A stretch of DNA of 64,000 nucleotides. Origin: Fasciolopsis buskii (taxonomy: Eukaryota; Platyhelminthes; Trematoda; Plagiorchiida; Fasciolidae). The stretch covers positions 432,406-496,405 of the forward strand of contig LUCM01009905.1 in assembly GCA_008360955.1 (NCBI GenBank), in the 5' to 3' direction. The position numbers and the translations under genes are program-made. Each line of letters opens with the position of its first letter. The stretch's first letter is position 1. Positions 1-11,800 of this stretch are shown here, in pieces. Below the pieces are notes generated by a model. It worked only from the letters and a program-made list of their open reading frames with translations. It had not been told where the DNA came from and ran no database searches.

Positions 1-439
1 TGTCAATTATTGTAGTAGGTGGTTTTCAAACTGCTAGCTCACATTTTCTCAAGCCTCACCAGACTTTGAATTTCGGTTCTTTCAATGTGCGCTCTCCCAT
101 TCAAGCTGGCCAACGGGAGTGTTTAGCTCTCAAAGTGGACTCACTTTCGATTGATGCCTGCTGCGACAATGGAACACGAGTCCAAGATTCCAGTAGAGTA
201 GTTTAACTGCGCCTAATACCTCATCAATATATTTCCTGCACTGGGTCAACGCAGTGTAGGAATAGTCTTAAGTGAGAAGATCAGAGCGACCCTTCTAGAC
301 TAGATACCAGTTAACAGTCGCTTGTGCGCCGTGAGGCTGTAGGGATCAGTCGGTATTCGGAAGGATAGCTGACTTAAGCGTAGTTTATTTGTCATCTCCG
401 TATACGCCCCAAACAGACTGCAGCGCTGACAATCAAAAA
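1..439. other. No identifiable gene; flank of non-LTR element
   Basis: No coding or RNA feature recognised. The 5' part of the non-LTR endonuclease would be expected here but I cannot read it, so it is either diverged or deleted. Confidence 0.3.
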
Positions 440-473
440 AAACGAGTGTTGTGACGCACACGTCACCCTTGAT

Positions 474-815
474 CGGAAGAGCAAAGGCTCTGGCATTGTA
501 ATGGTTGCAGGTAATTGTAATGCACACGCTGGAAAACTTAGTTCATCGGAAGCCAGCTTATTTGGGAGGTTCACCTTGCCTGCTCAGCGAATAGATAACG
601 GTGGAAGGCTTGTCCAATTTTGTGCTGATAATAACTTAGTTTTGTCTAGTGCGACTTCGCGACACAGTTCCCGTCGCCCAGCGACATAGCGCTCTAACTC
701 GACGGGTAGTCTGAGTCAGATCGACCATATCGCAGTTAGCTACCGATGATGCAGTTCTGTCCAGAACTGTGGATCATACTGGACCACGTACGTCGAATCG
801 GACCATGCGCTAGTT
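474..815 (+). pseudogene. Endonuclease domain, C-terminal part (non-LTR element)
   Basis: Reads 'VAGNCNAHAGKLSSSEASL' in the place of the family GDFNA motif, so the catalytic Asp of that motif is changed (GNCN). It is followed by 'DNGGRLVQFCADNNLVLSS', then 'SQIDHIAVSYR' and, in a shifted frame, 'YVESDHALV', the terminal Ser-Asp-His motif of APE-like nucleases. A TAG at 687 and a shift after about 749 break it. Not functional. Confidence 0.75.
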
Positions 816-942
816 TTAACGCGATTTTTACTATAGTTCAACAGCCATGGACGTAGGCCACAAACCCGACTGGCTGTCGAAGGTCTGTGTGATTCGGCTG
901 TGAAACAGAAACTATCCAAGGAACTAAGAACCTTTACGAGCA

Positions 943-1359
943 GTGAGACCAAATCAAGTAGACTATGCATTTGGCAGCAGGTTTCGCCTGTGGTCCGAGA
1001 TCCAGCGTTCATCAAAGGCACTAGATCTCGCAAGGGTAGCTGGGTCTAATGTAACAAAACGCCAGCTCCCTAACTGCAAGGAGGCGAATAAGATGCGTCG
1101 ACAGTTGTGGCGTCAGCTGACGATAATCCTTAAGAATGATCGCGAAAACCGGTGGGTTAAGGTAACCGAAGAGGTGGAAGTGGCAACCACTTCAGGTAAC
1201 AGTCAAAGACTACTTAAGCTTATACGCGAAAGCGGTAGGCGGCGAAGTTCGGTTAGTGAAGTCGTGTGCGATAGGAATGGAGAGCTCATTCATGATAGAC
1301 AGCGAAGGCTGGACCTTTGGGCGCAGCACTTCAAGGACCAGTTTAGCTGGCCACACTAA
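943..1359 (+). pseudogene. Linker between endonuclease and RT (non-LTR element)
   Basis: 138-codon open frame, Arg/Lys-rich, with 'LKLIRESGRRRSSVSEVV' and 'ERRLDLWAQHFKDQFSW'-like content (here 'QRRLDLWAQHFKDQFSWPH'), a pattern common just upstream of RT in these elements. It continues into the RT in another frame at about 1360. Confidence 0.6.
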
Positions 1360-2182
1360 CTTATTTTGTCCGACGTCTGGAGCTGCAAATCCCTGGGAGG
1401 TGTCACTTGATCCCCCAAAGGAAGTAGAAATGGAGTCGAATATTCGGCTTCTGAAGAGGGGGAGAGCAGCCGGTCCCGACGACCTTCCCCCAGTTCTTTT
1501 CAAATTGGGTGGGGAAGCTCTAGTGAAATCATTTACCTTCTTGCTTCATGATATTTGGAACGAGGAGCGTATTTCGTTATCGTGGGGTGAGTCACTGATT
1601 ATACCAATCTTCAAGAAGGGCATACGGAGTGACTGTAGCATTTGTCGTGGCGTTAGTTTAATTCCGATAGTTACTAAGGTGTTAGCTTCGATAATGCTTC
1701 GCCGTTTGACGCCGATTCGCGAGATTAACATCCGCGAACAACAGGCCGGATTTCGTCCAGGTCGAGGTTGCATCGACCAGATAATTACTCTCCGACAGAT
1801 ACTCGGAACACTCCACACGCATCGCCGCCCTACGACCGCAATCCTTTTCGACTTGGAAGGTAGTTTCGACTCCATGGATCGACCAGCACTATTCAGTGTT
1901 CTCCATCGGATGGGTATGCCAACGAAGTTTGTGAACCTGTTGCGAGCATTGTACTCGCATACCTATGGTTGCGTTAGGGTATACGGTGAACTGTCACGTT
2001 CATTCGAAACGACTAGTGGCTTTCGACAAGGGTGTCCCATCTCTCCATTCTTGTTCAACTTCGTCATGGACGAGGTGATGGAAGATGCTTTAGGAGGTCT
2101 CCGGTATGTAGGAGTCGAAAAGGGAAGTGTAGGGAAGCTATGCGACCTACATTACGCAGACGACGTCGTGTGCCTGTTCTAG
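1256..2182 (+). pseudogene. Reverse transcriptase domain of non-LTR element
   Basis: 308-codon open frame with the RT blocks in order: 'REQQAGFRPGRGCIDQI', 'FDLEGSFDSMDRPALF' (motif A, Asp kept), 'GFRQGCPISPFLFNFVMDE' (motif B) and 'HYADDVVCLF' (motif C, YADD intact). The frame stops right after motif C. The catalytic residues survive, which makes this the best preserved RT in the window, but flanking frames are broken so it cannot make a full polyprotein. Confidence 0.88.
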
Positions 2183-2242
2183 TCTGCGAACCATGCACAA
2201 CGGGCACTAGATAGACTATCGAGATCGGTTGCTCGGTTTGGC

Positions 2243-2925
2243 ATGTGCTTTGCACCTTCAAAGTGCAAAGTACTGTCACAGGACTGGACGACAGCAGCGC
2301 CGAACGTGATAGTGGAAGGAGATGAAGTAACGATTGTGGACCGTTTCAGCTACCTTGGTAGCTGCGTGTCCAACGACGATAGCTCGGGAGTGGAGGTAAA
2401 TACGCGTGTATCCAAGGCTCGGGCAGCTTACGTTGGATTGAAGCACTTGTGGTGTCGGCCTGGTATTTCACTGAAGTTGGAAGGTTGTGTGTACTGTGCC
2501 GCAGTGCGCTGAATCTTGTTGTACGGTTGCGAGGCATGGAATATTCGTGTGGGAGATATTCGTCAGTTAGGGGTTTTCGATCACTGATGTCTACGTTTTA
2601 CGGCTAAGATTGGATGGAGTAACGGGGCGAGTAATGTGCAGGTGAGGAATCTAATACTAGGTGCCGGCTATTAGAATACTTTATTTGAGCGTTTGAAACT
2701 TAGCAGACTGCGCTGGTCGGGTCGCGTTTTGCGTATGACGAACACTCGTCTGCGATACCGTGCTTTATTTTGTATTCCTCCCAAGGAATGGAAGAAGCCA
2801 TGCGGAGGTGAAAAGATGACGTGGCCACGCAGAATGAGACAATGTACAGCGAACTCAGGTAAAGTAGGTGTCTTGCGTCTTGTTGGCTGGGTCCGAAAGA
2901 CCCTTCAACTAGCTGGTTGGTAATA
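2243..2925 (+). pseudogene. C-terminal region of the non-LTR polyprotein
   Basis: After two frame changes it reads 'CFAPSKCKVL', 'FSYLGSCVSND', 'LKHLWCRPGISLKLEG', then 'LLYGCEAW' and, from 2693, 'LSRLRWSGRVLRM', 'PPKEWKKPCGGEKMTWPRRM'. These are the thumb and zinc-knuckle-like tail motifs of the family. The end near 2925 is followed by no obvious 3' repeat. Confidence 0.78.
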
Positions 2926-2939
2926 CTGAATAATATGGC

Positions 2940-3635
2940 AGTGAACCGCGAACAGCGGCTATCATCTTGTCATTTTACATTGAATCAGAATGATTGAAAG
3001 AGTGCCTCTGAACAGTTGGACTGTGTTCCGTGTGTTGGCTGCAGCAACGTTTTATTTTTTCCCGTCTCTGTAGGTCCACTCCTTGTTCCCCTTGGATATT
3101 CACTCTTTTTATAGCAACATGTGACTCTGGGGTAAAGGCAGCGGTCAGTGAGGCTTGCCTTGCTATTTAACGCTGAGCGATGTTGATGATGGCCTGACTC
3201 ATGAACTTTAGATCATCTGGAGCTCGTTTGCTCACACACAAAACAGTCGTTCGATGAAGAGTGATTAGCCGCGATGAAAAAGCTCATTCATGCAAATTTA
3301 GATGATTCCGGGACACATGATTTTCAAAAAGTAGCTGTAAAGCAAGATAGGATGTTGAAATTTCTCTTTGAAATCCTCTTCATAATTTGAGACCAGATAA
3401 AGAATGAAAATCCCCGATGCATACTAACTTATGCTTAAATCTTTGGATGCTGGCATTTTAGTGGAGGGAAAACGCTGATTACGGGCAGATGGGAGTACTC
3501 AGGGCGATTTACGGGTTCCAGTATTTTTGTGTTATTAGATTCATAATTTGCTAGCTTTACAACTTAATATTGCCGTGAATCTCGTGCACGACCATTACCC
3601 CATACAGTTACTTTTGCTTCCTAAATCTATAACTC
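2940..3635. other. No identifiable feature
   Basis: No coding, RNA or repeat signal recognised. Confidence 0.3.
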
Positions 3636-3639
3636 GGTT

Positions 3640-4300
3640 TCATTTGAGAAATCGACTTCGTATCTTTTGGTAGAAAGCTTTCACAGGGTCTAAAAACGGC
3701 GTCCGAATTGAGGCCCCAAACGTGTTTTCTATCTCACTGTGGTACCGCAATTGACTAAGCCCATCAATCAACAAAATACAGAAGACCTGAGTCAACTTAT
3801 CATGGAGCCGATACAGCAGTTCGCGACCAAGCGCACTGTATATAGTTTCCGTATAACTAAGGCGTCGAGAGAAAAACCCTAGTGGCTCCCATATGTCGGA
3901 AACTAATTGTTGAAGGACCACTCCGATAGTATAATTAGAGGCATCTACCGCTAGACCAGACAGGTTCAGGCACGTCAGAAGTGCGGTCTTAGCTAATGCC
4001 GATGTGATCTCCGAAAATGCTACTCATGCGGCATCCGTAAGTACTAGCTTACGTGGATTACCACTAAGTAGATCGGTTAGTGGAAGTACGCGTTCAGTCG
4101 CGTTTGGAAAGAAACGACGATAGAAGTTTACTGGCTCCATAAATACTTTAAGCTCCTTGGGGACGGCATAGCATAATCGAAGATAGCGCGCATTTTATCC
4201 TCATCAGGTTTGATGCCCTCTTGAGTGATCTCCTGGTCGAGGAACGTCAGTTTCGTTTTTCCGTGCTCAAACTTGTCGGGGTTGACTACTATTCAGTTTG
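3640..4300 (-). mobile_element. Gypsy LTR-retrotransposon remnant: end of RT and RNase H
   Basis: On the minus strand it reads 'NPDKFEHGKTKLTFLDQEI', 'EGIKPDEDKMRA', 'VNFYRRFFPNATERVLPL', 'DLLSGNPRKLVL', 'LAVDASNYTIGVVLQQL' and 'WEPLGFFSRRLS', the RT connection and RNase H start of CsRn1/mag-like Gypsy elements. At least one stop and frame changes are present. It is not the same family as the Gypsy at 50.8-56.7 kb, whose equivalent region differs. Only this internal fragment is seen, without LTRs. Confidence 0.8.
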
Positions 4301-4389
4301 AAACAGTTAGTCTCTTTGATCAATTTGAAAGGAACGGATGGAAGATACAGATTGTGAGATGCAAGCATTTCTTTTAATTTTCTCAGCAA

Positions 4390-4684
4390 AACACGTTAAT
4401 TCACGTTAGAACGAGACGAAGAGCAGGATAATGAAAAAACAGTGCGGACAAATTCAAGAAAAAATGTTTGGCGGGAGCTAATTGGCTAACACCAGGGAAA
4501 TCACACACCGTGGGCCAATAGTTTTGCGCACACAGTTGTGAGTTCAGCCTTCTGACCCACAATGTGTGATTGCCCTGGCGTTAGGCAGTCGGATTCCACC
4601 AGACATTTTTTCCTGGATTTGTCTGCGCTGTTTGTTTTTATTGTGTTGCTACTCGTCTCATTCTAGTGTGAACTAATGATTTCG
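4390..4684. repeat. Fold-back element: ~127-bp inverted arms with ~37-bp spacer
   Basis: The arm at 4390-4516 pairs with the reverse complement of 4554-4681 along almost its whole length (about 80-85% by eye with a few small indels). Shared blocks include 'aaaaaatgt', 'accagggaaatcacaca' against 'gccagggcaatcacaca', and 'agaacgagacga' against 'agaatgagacga'. The spacer is about 4517-4553. It encodes nothing. The layout fits a miniature inverted-repeat or fold-back transposon, or the stem of a hairpin transcript. Confidence 0.8.
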
Positions 4685-4689
4685 AGTCC

Positions 4690-6075
4690 TGTTCAATTTT
4701 AATTGGCAGGCGAGTTTTGACTTCAACATGGCTAGGTGATCGCAAACCAGGAACTGGAGATATTTGAATTTGTCCTCTGCCGTGGACTGAGGCTTGAAAT
4801 ATTCACCCAGCAATCGACACTCCTATCGAGCATCAGATCGTCCCCCTCATGCTTCGCCGGGTTGAAACACCTGTAACGGATATGAAAAAATGATGGTCAC
4901 TCCTCAAGTGTTTCTGGTAAACGATCTATTTGTTTGAGGTCAAAAGAGTTTTGTGGCAAAATTGTATCAGTGTCTTTCTCTCTCTCGTGTTTATTTGCAC
5001 CTAATTTGCACAGCGAAAGTCGTACCTTTCGAGCACCATCGGTGTTGGCAAAATTCACTCGGAATATTTTTTCATCCTTTCAACCATGATTCGAACGTAA
5101 CTCCAGAATTCACGAGTGTCGCGGCAATGGGTGTTGGGTAACGGACCAATGGAACTCCAGTCTGAATAGTCACATCGTGATCCCATCATTTTCATTTGGA
5201 TTGCTCTGTAAAAATGGACGCTGGAATCGAAAATCATCCTTATCGCCAATTTTCAATGTGGATGCGCAGATGTGTGAAGTTTTGCCGATTACTTAGTCCT
5301 CGATCGCATTGTCCCTAACTAGGAATAACTACGATCAAGTGCCGAAAGTATACTCTGTTACCTAGAAACCCGCAGTTTGTGTAGCATGAGAAAGGAACAC
5401 GCGGTGCTATATAATGTTGGTATTGATTGCCCAGTATAACGGGCGAGTGTGGTTGGCGGAATTAAATAAGAAGAGGTCGATGGCTGATTGGCTGACCATG
5501 CTGGTATGAAGGGCGTGCGATGGAACCATTGTTTCATGGACACATATGTCATGACTCCGTTGCGTTGTGGAAAGTACAGCCTTTTTAATGGTTAATGTAA
5601 ACAAAGCACTAGCTCGTCATTTAATTGAATGGTGATTGACACTTTGGCGAGCGTGTTTTTTTAGGACTTTTGATGCCCTGACTGCGTTGAGTTGTGCCAA
5701 CTGCAAAAAAAATCAAAATGGATGAGATAATTCATATTCGCATACCTGCAAATAACGTCGGCAAACTCGCAATAGTTATAACCAATGTATGTTATCAGGA
5801 AGAACCCTGAAGACGAGATTAAACAGCAGGTTTCTAATCCATTCACTTGCAAACGACCCTCGAAACCCATTTTTGGTTGAAAAACCACGCGTTCAGTTTC
5901 AATGAAGCTGTGTTTTGATCCTGGATTGCATCGACTAGTCCCATTCAGCCCCACAATTTTGATCAGTATGACCTGCATCGAGAACTTCTTTGGCTTGTGG
6001 ATGAGCGTCAGCGTCCTTATGACAAGAGGAAAAGGTAAGACATGTGAACGTTCCCTCAGTCATTTGATTGTAAAA
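4690..6075. other. No identifiable gene
   Basis: Short overlapping open frames only (e.g. 5358-5604 and 5661-5978, minus) with no recognised motif. Nothing supportable. Confidence 0.25.
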
Positions 6076-6081
6076 CTTGCC

Positions 6082-6112
6082 TTGAGAAAGACTACCCACG
6101 GTAGTCGAAACG
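6082..6112 (+). ncRNA. Hammerhead-like hairpin relic of Penelope type
   Basis: Sequence 'ttgagaaa' leads into a perfect 7-bp stem (6090-6096 with 6100-6106, loop cac), followed directly by 'gaaacg'. This is the plan of a hammerhead core (CUGANGA, stem II, GAAA), as known from Penelope-like elements. Two of the seven CUGANGA positions differ, including the catalytic G8 (A here), so it is probably inactive. No Penelope RT or GIY-YIG frame was recognised beside it. Confidence 0.35.
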
Positions 6113-6124
6113 TTGGCGCATTAC

Positions 6125-7325
6125 ATCTACCAACAACGCTGTGTTATTAATATTATATCATTCACAATGAAAAGGTAAGACGTTTAAGAGCGCATTAAAT
6201 TAGTTTAATTGTCATCTTACTGAATTACTTTGCATATTAGTGAACAGATGAAGTGATGAGAAGATCCGTGCAAGACTGACATTTATCACAAAGTGATGAG
6301 AAGCTGTAGCAGAGAACGAAGAGAAAAAGCTGAGCGACAAGGTAAATAGCCTATGACTATTGTTGTCTCGTGAAACTAACATTTGGGATACAGAAAACTT
6401 CGAATTATTACCCAAGTCTTTACTGACATACAGGGCAAACCAGAGAGAGTAACTCTATGAGAACGTTCAGTGAGGGAGCAAGCACTGTCATTTCTCTGCA
6501 CGCAAATGTAGGCCAGTGAATACTCCGGTCATTTCAGATACTTCATCCCGAAAAAAATGAAAGGAGCCCTTTGGAAACTGTGTATCAAATTTGATTATAA
6601 TTGCTCTGAAGTTAGGTGGTCAAATCTGGTGGTTGTCGCTTCGCGGTTGACGAATTGGGCGACTGTTCTAAAGTTATTTGATCCTGTGCAATACTCCAGC
6701 TTCAGATTTGATCGCGACTGCAAACTTCCCCATTAGCCTGTTTGCTTCGTAGTCTTGTTTTCTTACAATTTTGCAAATTTTGTCGAAGAATAAATGAACA
6801 AACAATTCAATTTATTGGACTCTGTCGTCTACGAAGCAGCTGGCTCCCAGTACGGTTTTTCAGCCAACGAATTTTGGATTACCACGTGTAATAGAACGTG
6901 ACCACGGCGAGTCAGTCGTCGAATAATGCACAGATAACAAACTTGAAGATACATAGCCCGTGCAACTGATCAAAGTCTGACCATTATTCGGTTTCTCCGT
7001 GAATGAGACCGTTAGGCTGGTTTGAGGGAATTCATCCGCACGATAGCGGTCAGTTGTAAAGATCAAGCCAAACGGTTTTCGATTATTTTAATCTCATTAC
7101 GTCTCAACACCGGAAACGTTTGTATGTAATTAAATCTTAGATTGCCCCACAAAACCCTGCTTTGGGCTCTGGTCCACGGTCCTTACTTCTTTGTGCACTA
7201 GAATAGATAGGTTGTCCCAATCGTCTCTCGGCATGACAATTCCACCAACAAAACTCAGAGCACAAGACTGGAAAAAAGCCAAAGTCGGTAAATAAATCTA
7301 GAGTCCTTCAAAGTGTCCATCCTCC
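6125..7325. other. No identifiable gene
   Basis: Two copies of 'aagtgatgagaag' about 42 bp apart near 6250-6305 are the only local pattern noticed; no coding signal. Confidence 0.25.
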
Positions 7326-7334
7326 TTACTTGTT

Positions 7335-7990
7335 TTCAACATACATCACAGATAAACATGCTAGTTCCTCTGATCAATTATTTAAATGCGCCGATGAAGT
7401 CACTATTTGTCAGGCTGTATCTGGAGCTAATGATTTCCTGAACTTTTCCAAAAGCTTGTCCCTCATTCATGACTTTTCCCTTCGCTCCCTCTTAAATCAT
7501 AAGTTGTCAAAATGTGTCGAATGTGTGTTCATTTTTTCTCTTCCTCCTTTCCCGACTGAATCAGTGCTTAGAAATTACTATGGATAAAAACTTCAGATGG
7601 GTCTCTCACATTTCCGATTGTCTTTCTCGCTCTCCCAGAATATTTCGCTGTCACGTTTGTTGGATTACTAACTTAACTTAACTTAACAACCCTCCATCGT
7701 GGCTTGTCAATCACTAGTGATGTATCTTACATACCACTGGAAGAACTATGCACCAAACTGTATGACACACATCCATGCGTGTGAGAAAAAATTGTGCATA
7801 AAAATCTTTCGCACCCGTTCTATCCCTTACACAACGACCTTTCTAAATCCCGTTATCATACCAGGACATGTTCTACCTTCCATTACATACCCTCTTGCAT
7901 AAATATCTATACAAACTAGACTGTTTCCTACATAGCTCGAATTCTCACCGATGGGGGGCAGGTTGTGACTGACATTCCACACAATCACTT
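7335..7990 (+). mobile_element. CR1/jockey-like non-LTR RT fragment (3' half)
   Basis: Opens with 'LFKCADEVTICQAVSG', the RT motif C region with FADD/YADD changed to CADE, then 'LSLIHDFSLRS' and 'KLSKCVECVF', the conserved stretch behind motif C. In further frames it continues through 'DKNFRWVSHISDCLSRS' and 'HPLL'-like tail sequence. Stops and shifts throughout. 5' truncated; the end near 7990 is approximate. Confidence 0.6.
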
Positions 7991-8219
7991 GTGAATTGCA
8001 ATGTTTTACTTTTTGCTATGTTAATTTTTCACACTCCGTATTCTTTTGCGGTTGACCGAAAGGTGGATACCCGTGTATGCAAAAGTCCAAACAAAACAAT
8101 GCAAATTTAATAGAATCCGTTGTTGCTAGCCTGTGCAAGAACAACCAATCCGATCCGATACAAAGCATCATCCTCTGATAAAAACAATCCTATACTAATT
8201 GGATCATCAATCGCTTAAA

Positions 8220-8741
8220 TCATTGCGAGTTTTCAGCATTAGCACTGACCCCGGACTTTGGTGTCGGATAAGGCGATTCAATATTCAAGGCCTTTATATT
8301 TTCATTTTGCCAATTATCCGGACTGTTCCCCGCTTGTTCAAAGCCATATGGAATATACACACTATTCGGGATATTCGAAAAATCGCCTTTATAGATGGGT
8401 ACAGCCTCAAATTCCTGGGTTTTTTTAATGACCGTTTGGCCAGGATCCTCGGTATTTTCCCTTGTTCTTGATGAGTTTCCCATGAATGTCCCCCGAGTCT
8501 GTGGTTCTTTCTTCTCGGTCTCACGGGTCCCTTTACGGAAGTCAATGATTAGTTTTGTATTTCTTATTGTGTAGACGGTCACGCAAACTACCTGGTCCGG
8601 TCCAAAATTCTTAATGCCAACTGTCAGTAGAAAGGCCTGAGTAGTTGTTCCATCATCCAACTGTTTTGTGAATGCAATCAATATTTTGTAGTCATTCAGA
8701 AGTGACATCAAAGATATTGACACGAGTAAACCTATTGAGAA
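8220..8741 (-). CDS. Unclassified open frame, possible terminal exon
   Basis: About 173 codons open on the minus strand down to a TGA at 8222-8220. Upstream on the same strand lies 'tctcaatag', a usable splice acceptor, just before codon 'GTT' at about 8731. The protein starts with a hydrophobic stretch ('LLVSISLMSLLNDYKILIAF'), then 'FGPDQVVCVTVYTI', a basic segment, and a Ser/Pro/Asn-rich polar tail. I recognise no domain. It could be the last exon of an unseen host gene whose earlier exons lie above 8741, or a chance frame. Confidence 0.3.
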   Translation of the reverse strand, partial: FSIGLLVSISLMSLLNDYKILIAFTKQLDDGTTTQAFLLTVGIKNFGPDQVVCVTVYTIRNTKLIIDFRKGTRETEKKEPQTRGTFMGNSSRTRENTEDPGQTVIKKTQEFEAVPIYKGDFSNIPNSVYIPYGFEQAGNSPDNWQNENIKALNIESPYPTPKSGVSANAENSQ

Positions 8742-8751
8742 TCAACGTGGT

Positions 8752-8835
8752 TCTGTGCCATTCCAAGTTTCAGGGTCACGGTTACCGGTCCCTCCCTCCT
8801 GTGTGGTGGTCCCTAGTGGCTATGGGGCATGTCCT
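8752..8835 (-). repeat. Dispersed repeat, member 1
   Basis: As reverse complement it contains 'ccatagccactagggacc' and 'ccggtaaccgtgaccctgaa', shared with members at 27940-28005 and 20551-20715. Identity is visible by eye over about 30-60 bp blocks. No coding content. Confidence 0.6.
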
Positions 8836-8839
8836 TTAC

Positions 8840-11800
8840 AGTACACTCATGCTTCAGGCATGTTGCAAGAGATTACACAGACCAGTAAGTAGTAGTGTAA
8901 GTTACGTATGTCCTTCTAGGCCGGTCACAATCAATAATGGTCCCGACCCACCTGTCTTGGTCAATCGATTTTTTCATGCATATGGTTAGAGAGGTCGACC
9001 TCCCGATTGGGGATTTGAGCGACCGAGTCTGCCGCCCAATTCACAAGTTTTCTCGTCATTATTCATCATTTTCTAATAGGTCCTCATTTCTGTTGCGCAG
9101 CCTTCAATTCTGGCCGCGAAGCTTCACGCCCTAGTGGCACAGCTTCTCATTTCTATCCTATTGCTACTCACTGGACATCGATCCTCATGGTAGTTTCATT
9201 CGGTAATCATTGAAGTATCTCATCGAAAATGTGTGGGACCTCAGGTTAAATAAACTTGTCTCCTAAAGGTTGACGCACCTCTTAAGATGTATCAGAGCAG
9301 AGTCATCACCATCACTGGTTTTCTCCCCCAGGCATCTACCCTATCCAAATCAAGCTAACCCGATATGTTTTCAAACTGACTCCTTCCTCTCACACATCAA
9401 TGAGAACGGGTTAAACGACTTACAAGTTTGGATGGACGTAGAAAATAATTACATTCCCCTAAAGTTTGGTTTAACGAATGTAAACCAGTTCCTGTTCTAG
9501 TAGGTGCAATCCAAGGGTGTAGTCTCATTAAAGGCGCGTTCCGCAAAACGACAAGAGTTGTTTCCGGTGCCTTCTAACCGTGGATCCATCTGTAAGTCTG
9601 CAATCAACGTATTATGTTGCAGTAAGATAACATAATTACCTGTCACTATTGGAATTTAATTAGGATTGCTTGGACCGGATTAAAACTGTGTGACGACACA
9701 ATTTGGGCAGAGCCATTGTCAAAAAGAAACGTGGCATCCGTCTGTTCCTCGCTGAGTTTCAACGAAAAAGATTCCAGGAATACGTAATTAACCAAGTAAC
9801 TTTAGAACAACATTCGAATTTCCGTTAGTCGGAATTCGACGTACAATCGGATACGTCCTAGTACGCACCTTTGTTTGATGGAACGATCCGACTGCAGCAC
9901 TCTTCAGATTCTGATCTAATAGGTGCTGCTGCACCAAATATCATAAATTGTTTCGTCGACGCATAGACTCAGTAATCCGGACCAAGCAGTTTGCAACTAG
10001 TCGGCATATTCTGCTCTTGTTTTTAGTCGCATCACTGCTTCTCTCCGTAGGTTTATTTCTCGCCTTATACTGAGGGTTGTCCTATAATGGTCGACAGATG
10101 ACATGACCGATCGGAATTTGGGGGCAAACCGTATCCATACGGGCTTTCGTACACCAGTTCAAAGGAAATTTCACACGCGAAAGTCTTCTCGTCGCACCAC
10201 TTTCATCCAACACTGTTTCTCGGTCAATTGCAGTCAAACTTCTACGAGTTTTAATGCCGATTCACGGGTGCATGGAGTTTTTCAATTTTCCACTTTTCGG
10301 ATGCACTGTAAAATCTATACTTTATCTTCGTTGCTGGTTTTACTGCAAATTTATTTTCGACTGTTCATCCGAGAGTAAACCACATACTGGTGATTATTTT
10401 AATCCCAGCCGATTTTTCAAAGGTTCAACCCCCCCTCACAAATGACTCTAGTACGTGAGTTCCAAACACAATGTAGAACAGAACTTTCTCATGACCTACA
10501 AAATTACCGTCCTGGAGGCTGTCAAAAGCCAAATGCTCAAAGAATTGCTCTCAAGTGGGCAAGCCCACGGTTAATTCGCGCACATCTGCGATAATTCTGT
10601 TGAGTGGGGTGCATCAGAGTGAGCAGCGAAGTTCAATCCATCAAACGAACTCAGTGTTGAACATTCTCTTGTCGCCTTTTTTGGATTGTATATGGCACAT
10701 TCAATTTCAAATCTACATACATTTTTGGTGAAAAGACGCTACACAGTGATTAATGGATAAAGATAAGGTGAAGGTCGATATCCAGCACAGGGGTTGACCA
10801 TACATGGTGAAGGACTTCACGGCAAGGAGAGTTCGTATATGCACTGGTCATGGTTCCTCCGAGAGAGGATTGCGGGCGTTACGATCCGATATGTGAGAAA
10901 CTCGAAAGAAAACTCATGAGCCGAAGCCCAGCAAGCGCATCGGCCAGCAAAAACACACAAAGTGAATCCGGGTGTACGACTAACTCCTTACAATACCATA
11001 CAAATGTAACCTTAAGTAATGAAAATGCACATATTCGATCTGAAATCCGAATCGAAGTTTTCGGATTCCTGGAGCAAGTAGTTGTTCCTGTTTATCCCGT
11101 GGACTAATTCGGTAGATTATAATGATCTATTAATTCGTGTCGAAGCAAATTTTTGAAACATGCATTTAAGTACTTCAGAGTTACTCAGCCTAAATGCACT
11201 TGTTAGAGCCCTTGGGGAGTATTTTGGAAGGCTTGATTCGAGGTGTACTAATTACAGGAGAGTTTCAGGGCGAACACCGATGTCATTGTCAATACCTGGA
11301 GGGCAATTGACCTGTTTGGCGATCGATAGCCTATCAGTCCCTCAAACACATGACTGTTAGAATTATGACGTCATTAAAGCGATCACTTTTTGTTATACCG
11401 ATTCAGTCAACCCTGAAATTGCAGAACAGGCTGAATCCCATCAGCTGCAACGGAAAGATCCATAGGATGTTTGTGCGTTCAATTTCGAGTTTCAAATCCA
11501 GTGGTGCACTGAAACCGGAGATTCATTTTGAAGACCGTTTAAGTGCTAGAATCAATGGTCCATTTCGCTCTTTTCTGAGCACAAGGGGCGCATACTCACG
11601 CAGTTTGCTCCGGATTTCTGCAAAAAGATTGATAACTAGAAAGCCTGATAGTTGATTGACTGTCGCAATGAGCTTCAAGTAAAAAAACGAACCAAGACAA
11701 CTCAGAATGTTTCGGATGAGATACTGACACACCTTGTATACGTTTGATGGCACTAAATGTAGATCACACGACACTACGGAGCAGCTTCGTGGTCACCCCC

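Larger units (their letters stand above)
440..2935 (+). mobile_element. RTE/SR2-like non-LTR retrotransposon, long but frame-broken
   Basis: In order on the plus strand: C-terminal part of an apurinic-type endonuclease, connecting region, reverse transcriptase and the C-terminal region typical of flatworm 'endonuclease-reverse transcriptase' proteins. The frame is interrupted by scattered stops (e.g. 687, 747, 2180) and shifts, but a 308-codon RT frame remains open. The 5' end is missing or unreadable. No poly(A) tail or target-site duplication was found. Clade naming is by motif memory; RTE-like is the best guess. Confidence 0.85.

Noticed and set aside
7670..7688. Short 'cttaa' tandem run resembling a telomeric or microsatellite repeat
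   Set aside because: Fewer than four units and not the flatworm telomere sequence (TTAGGG).
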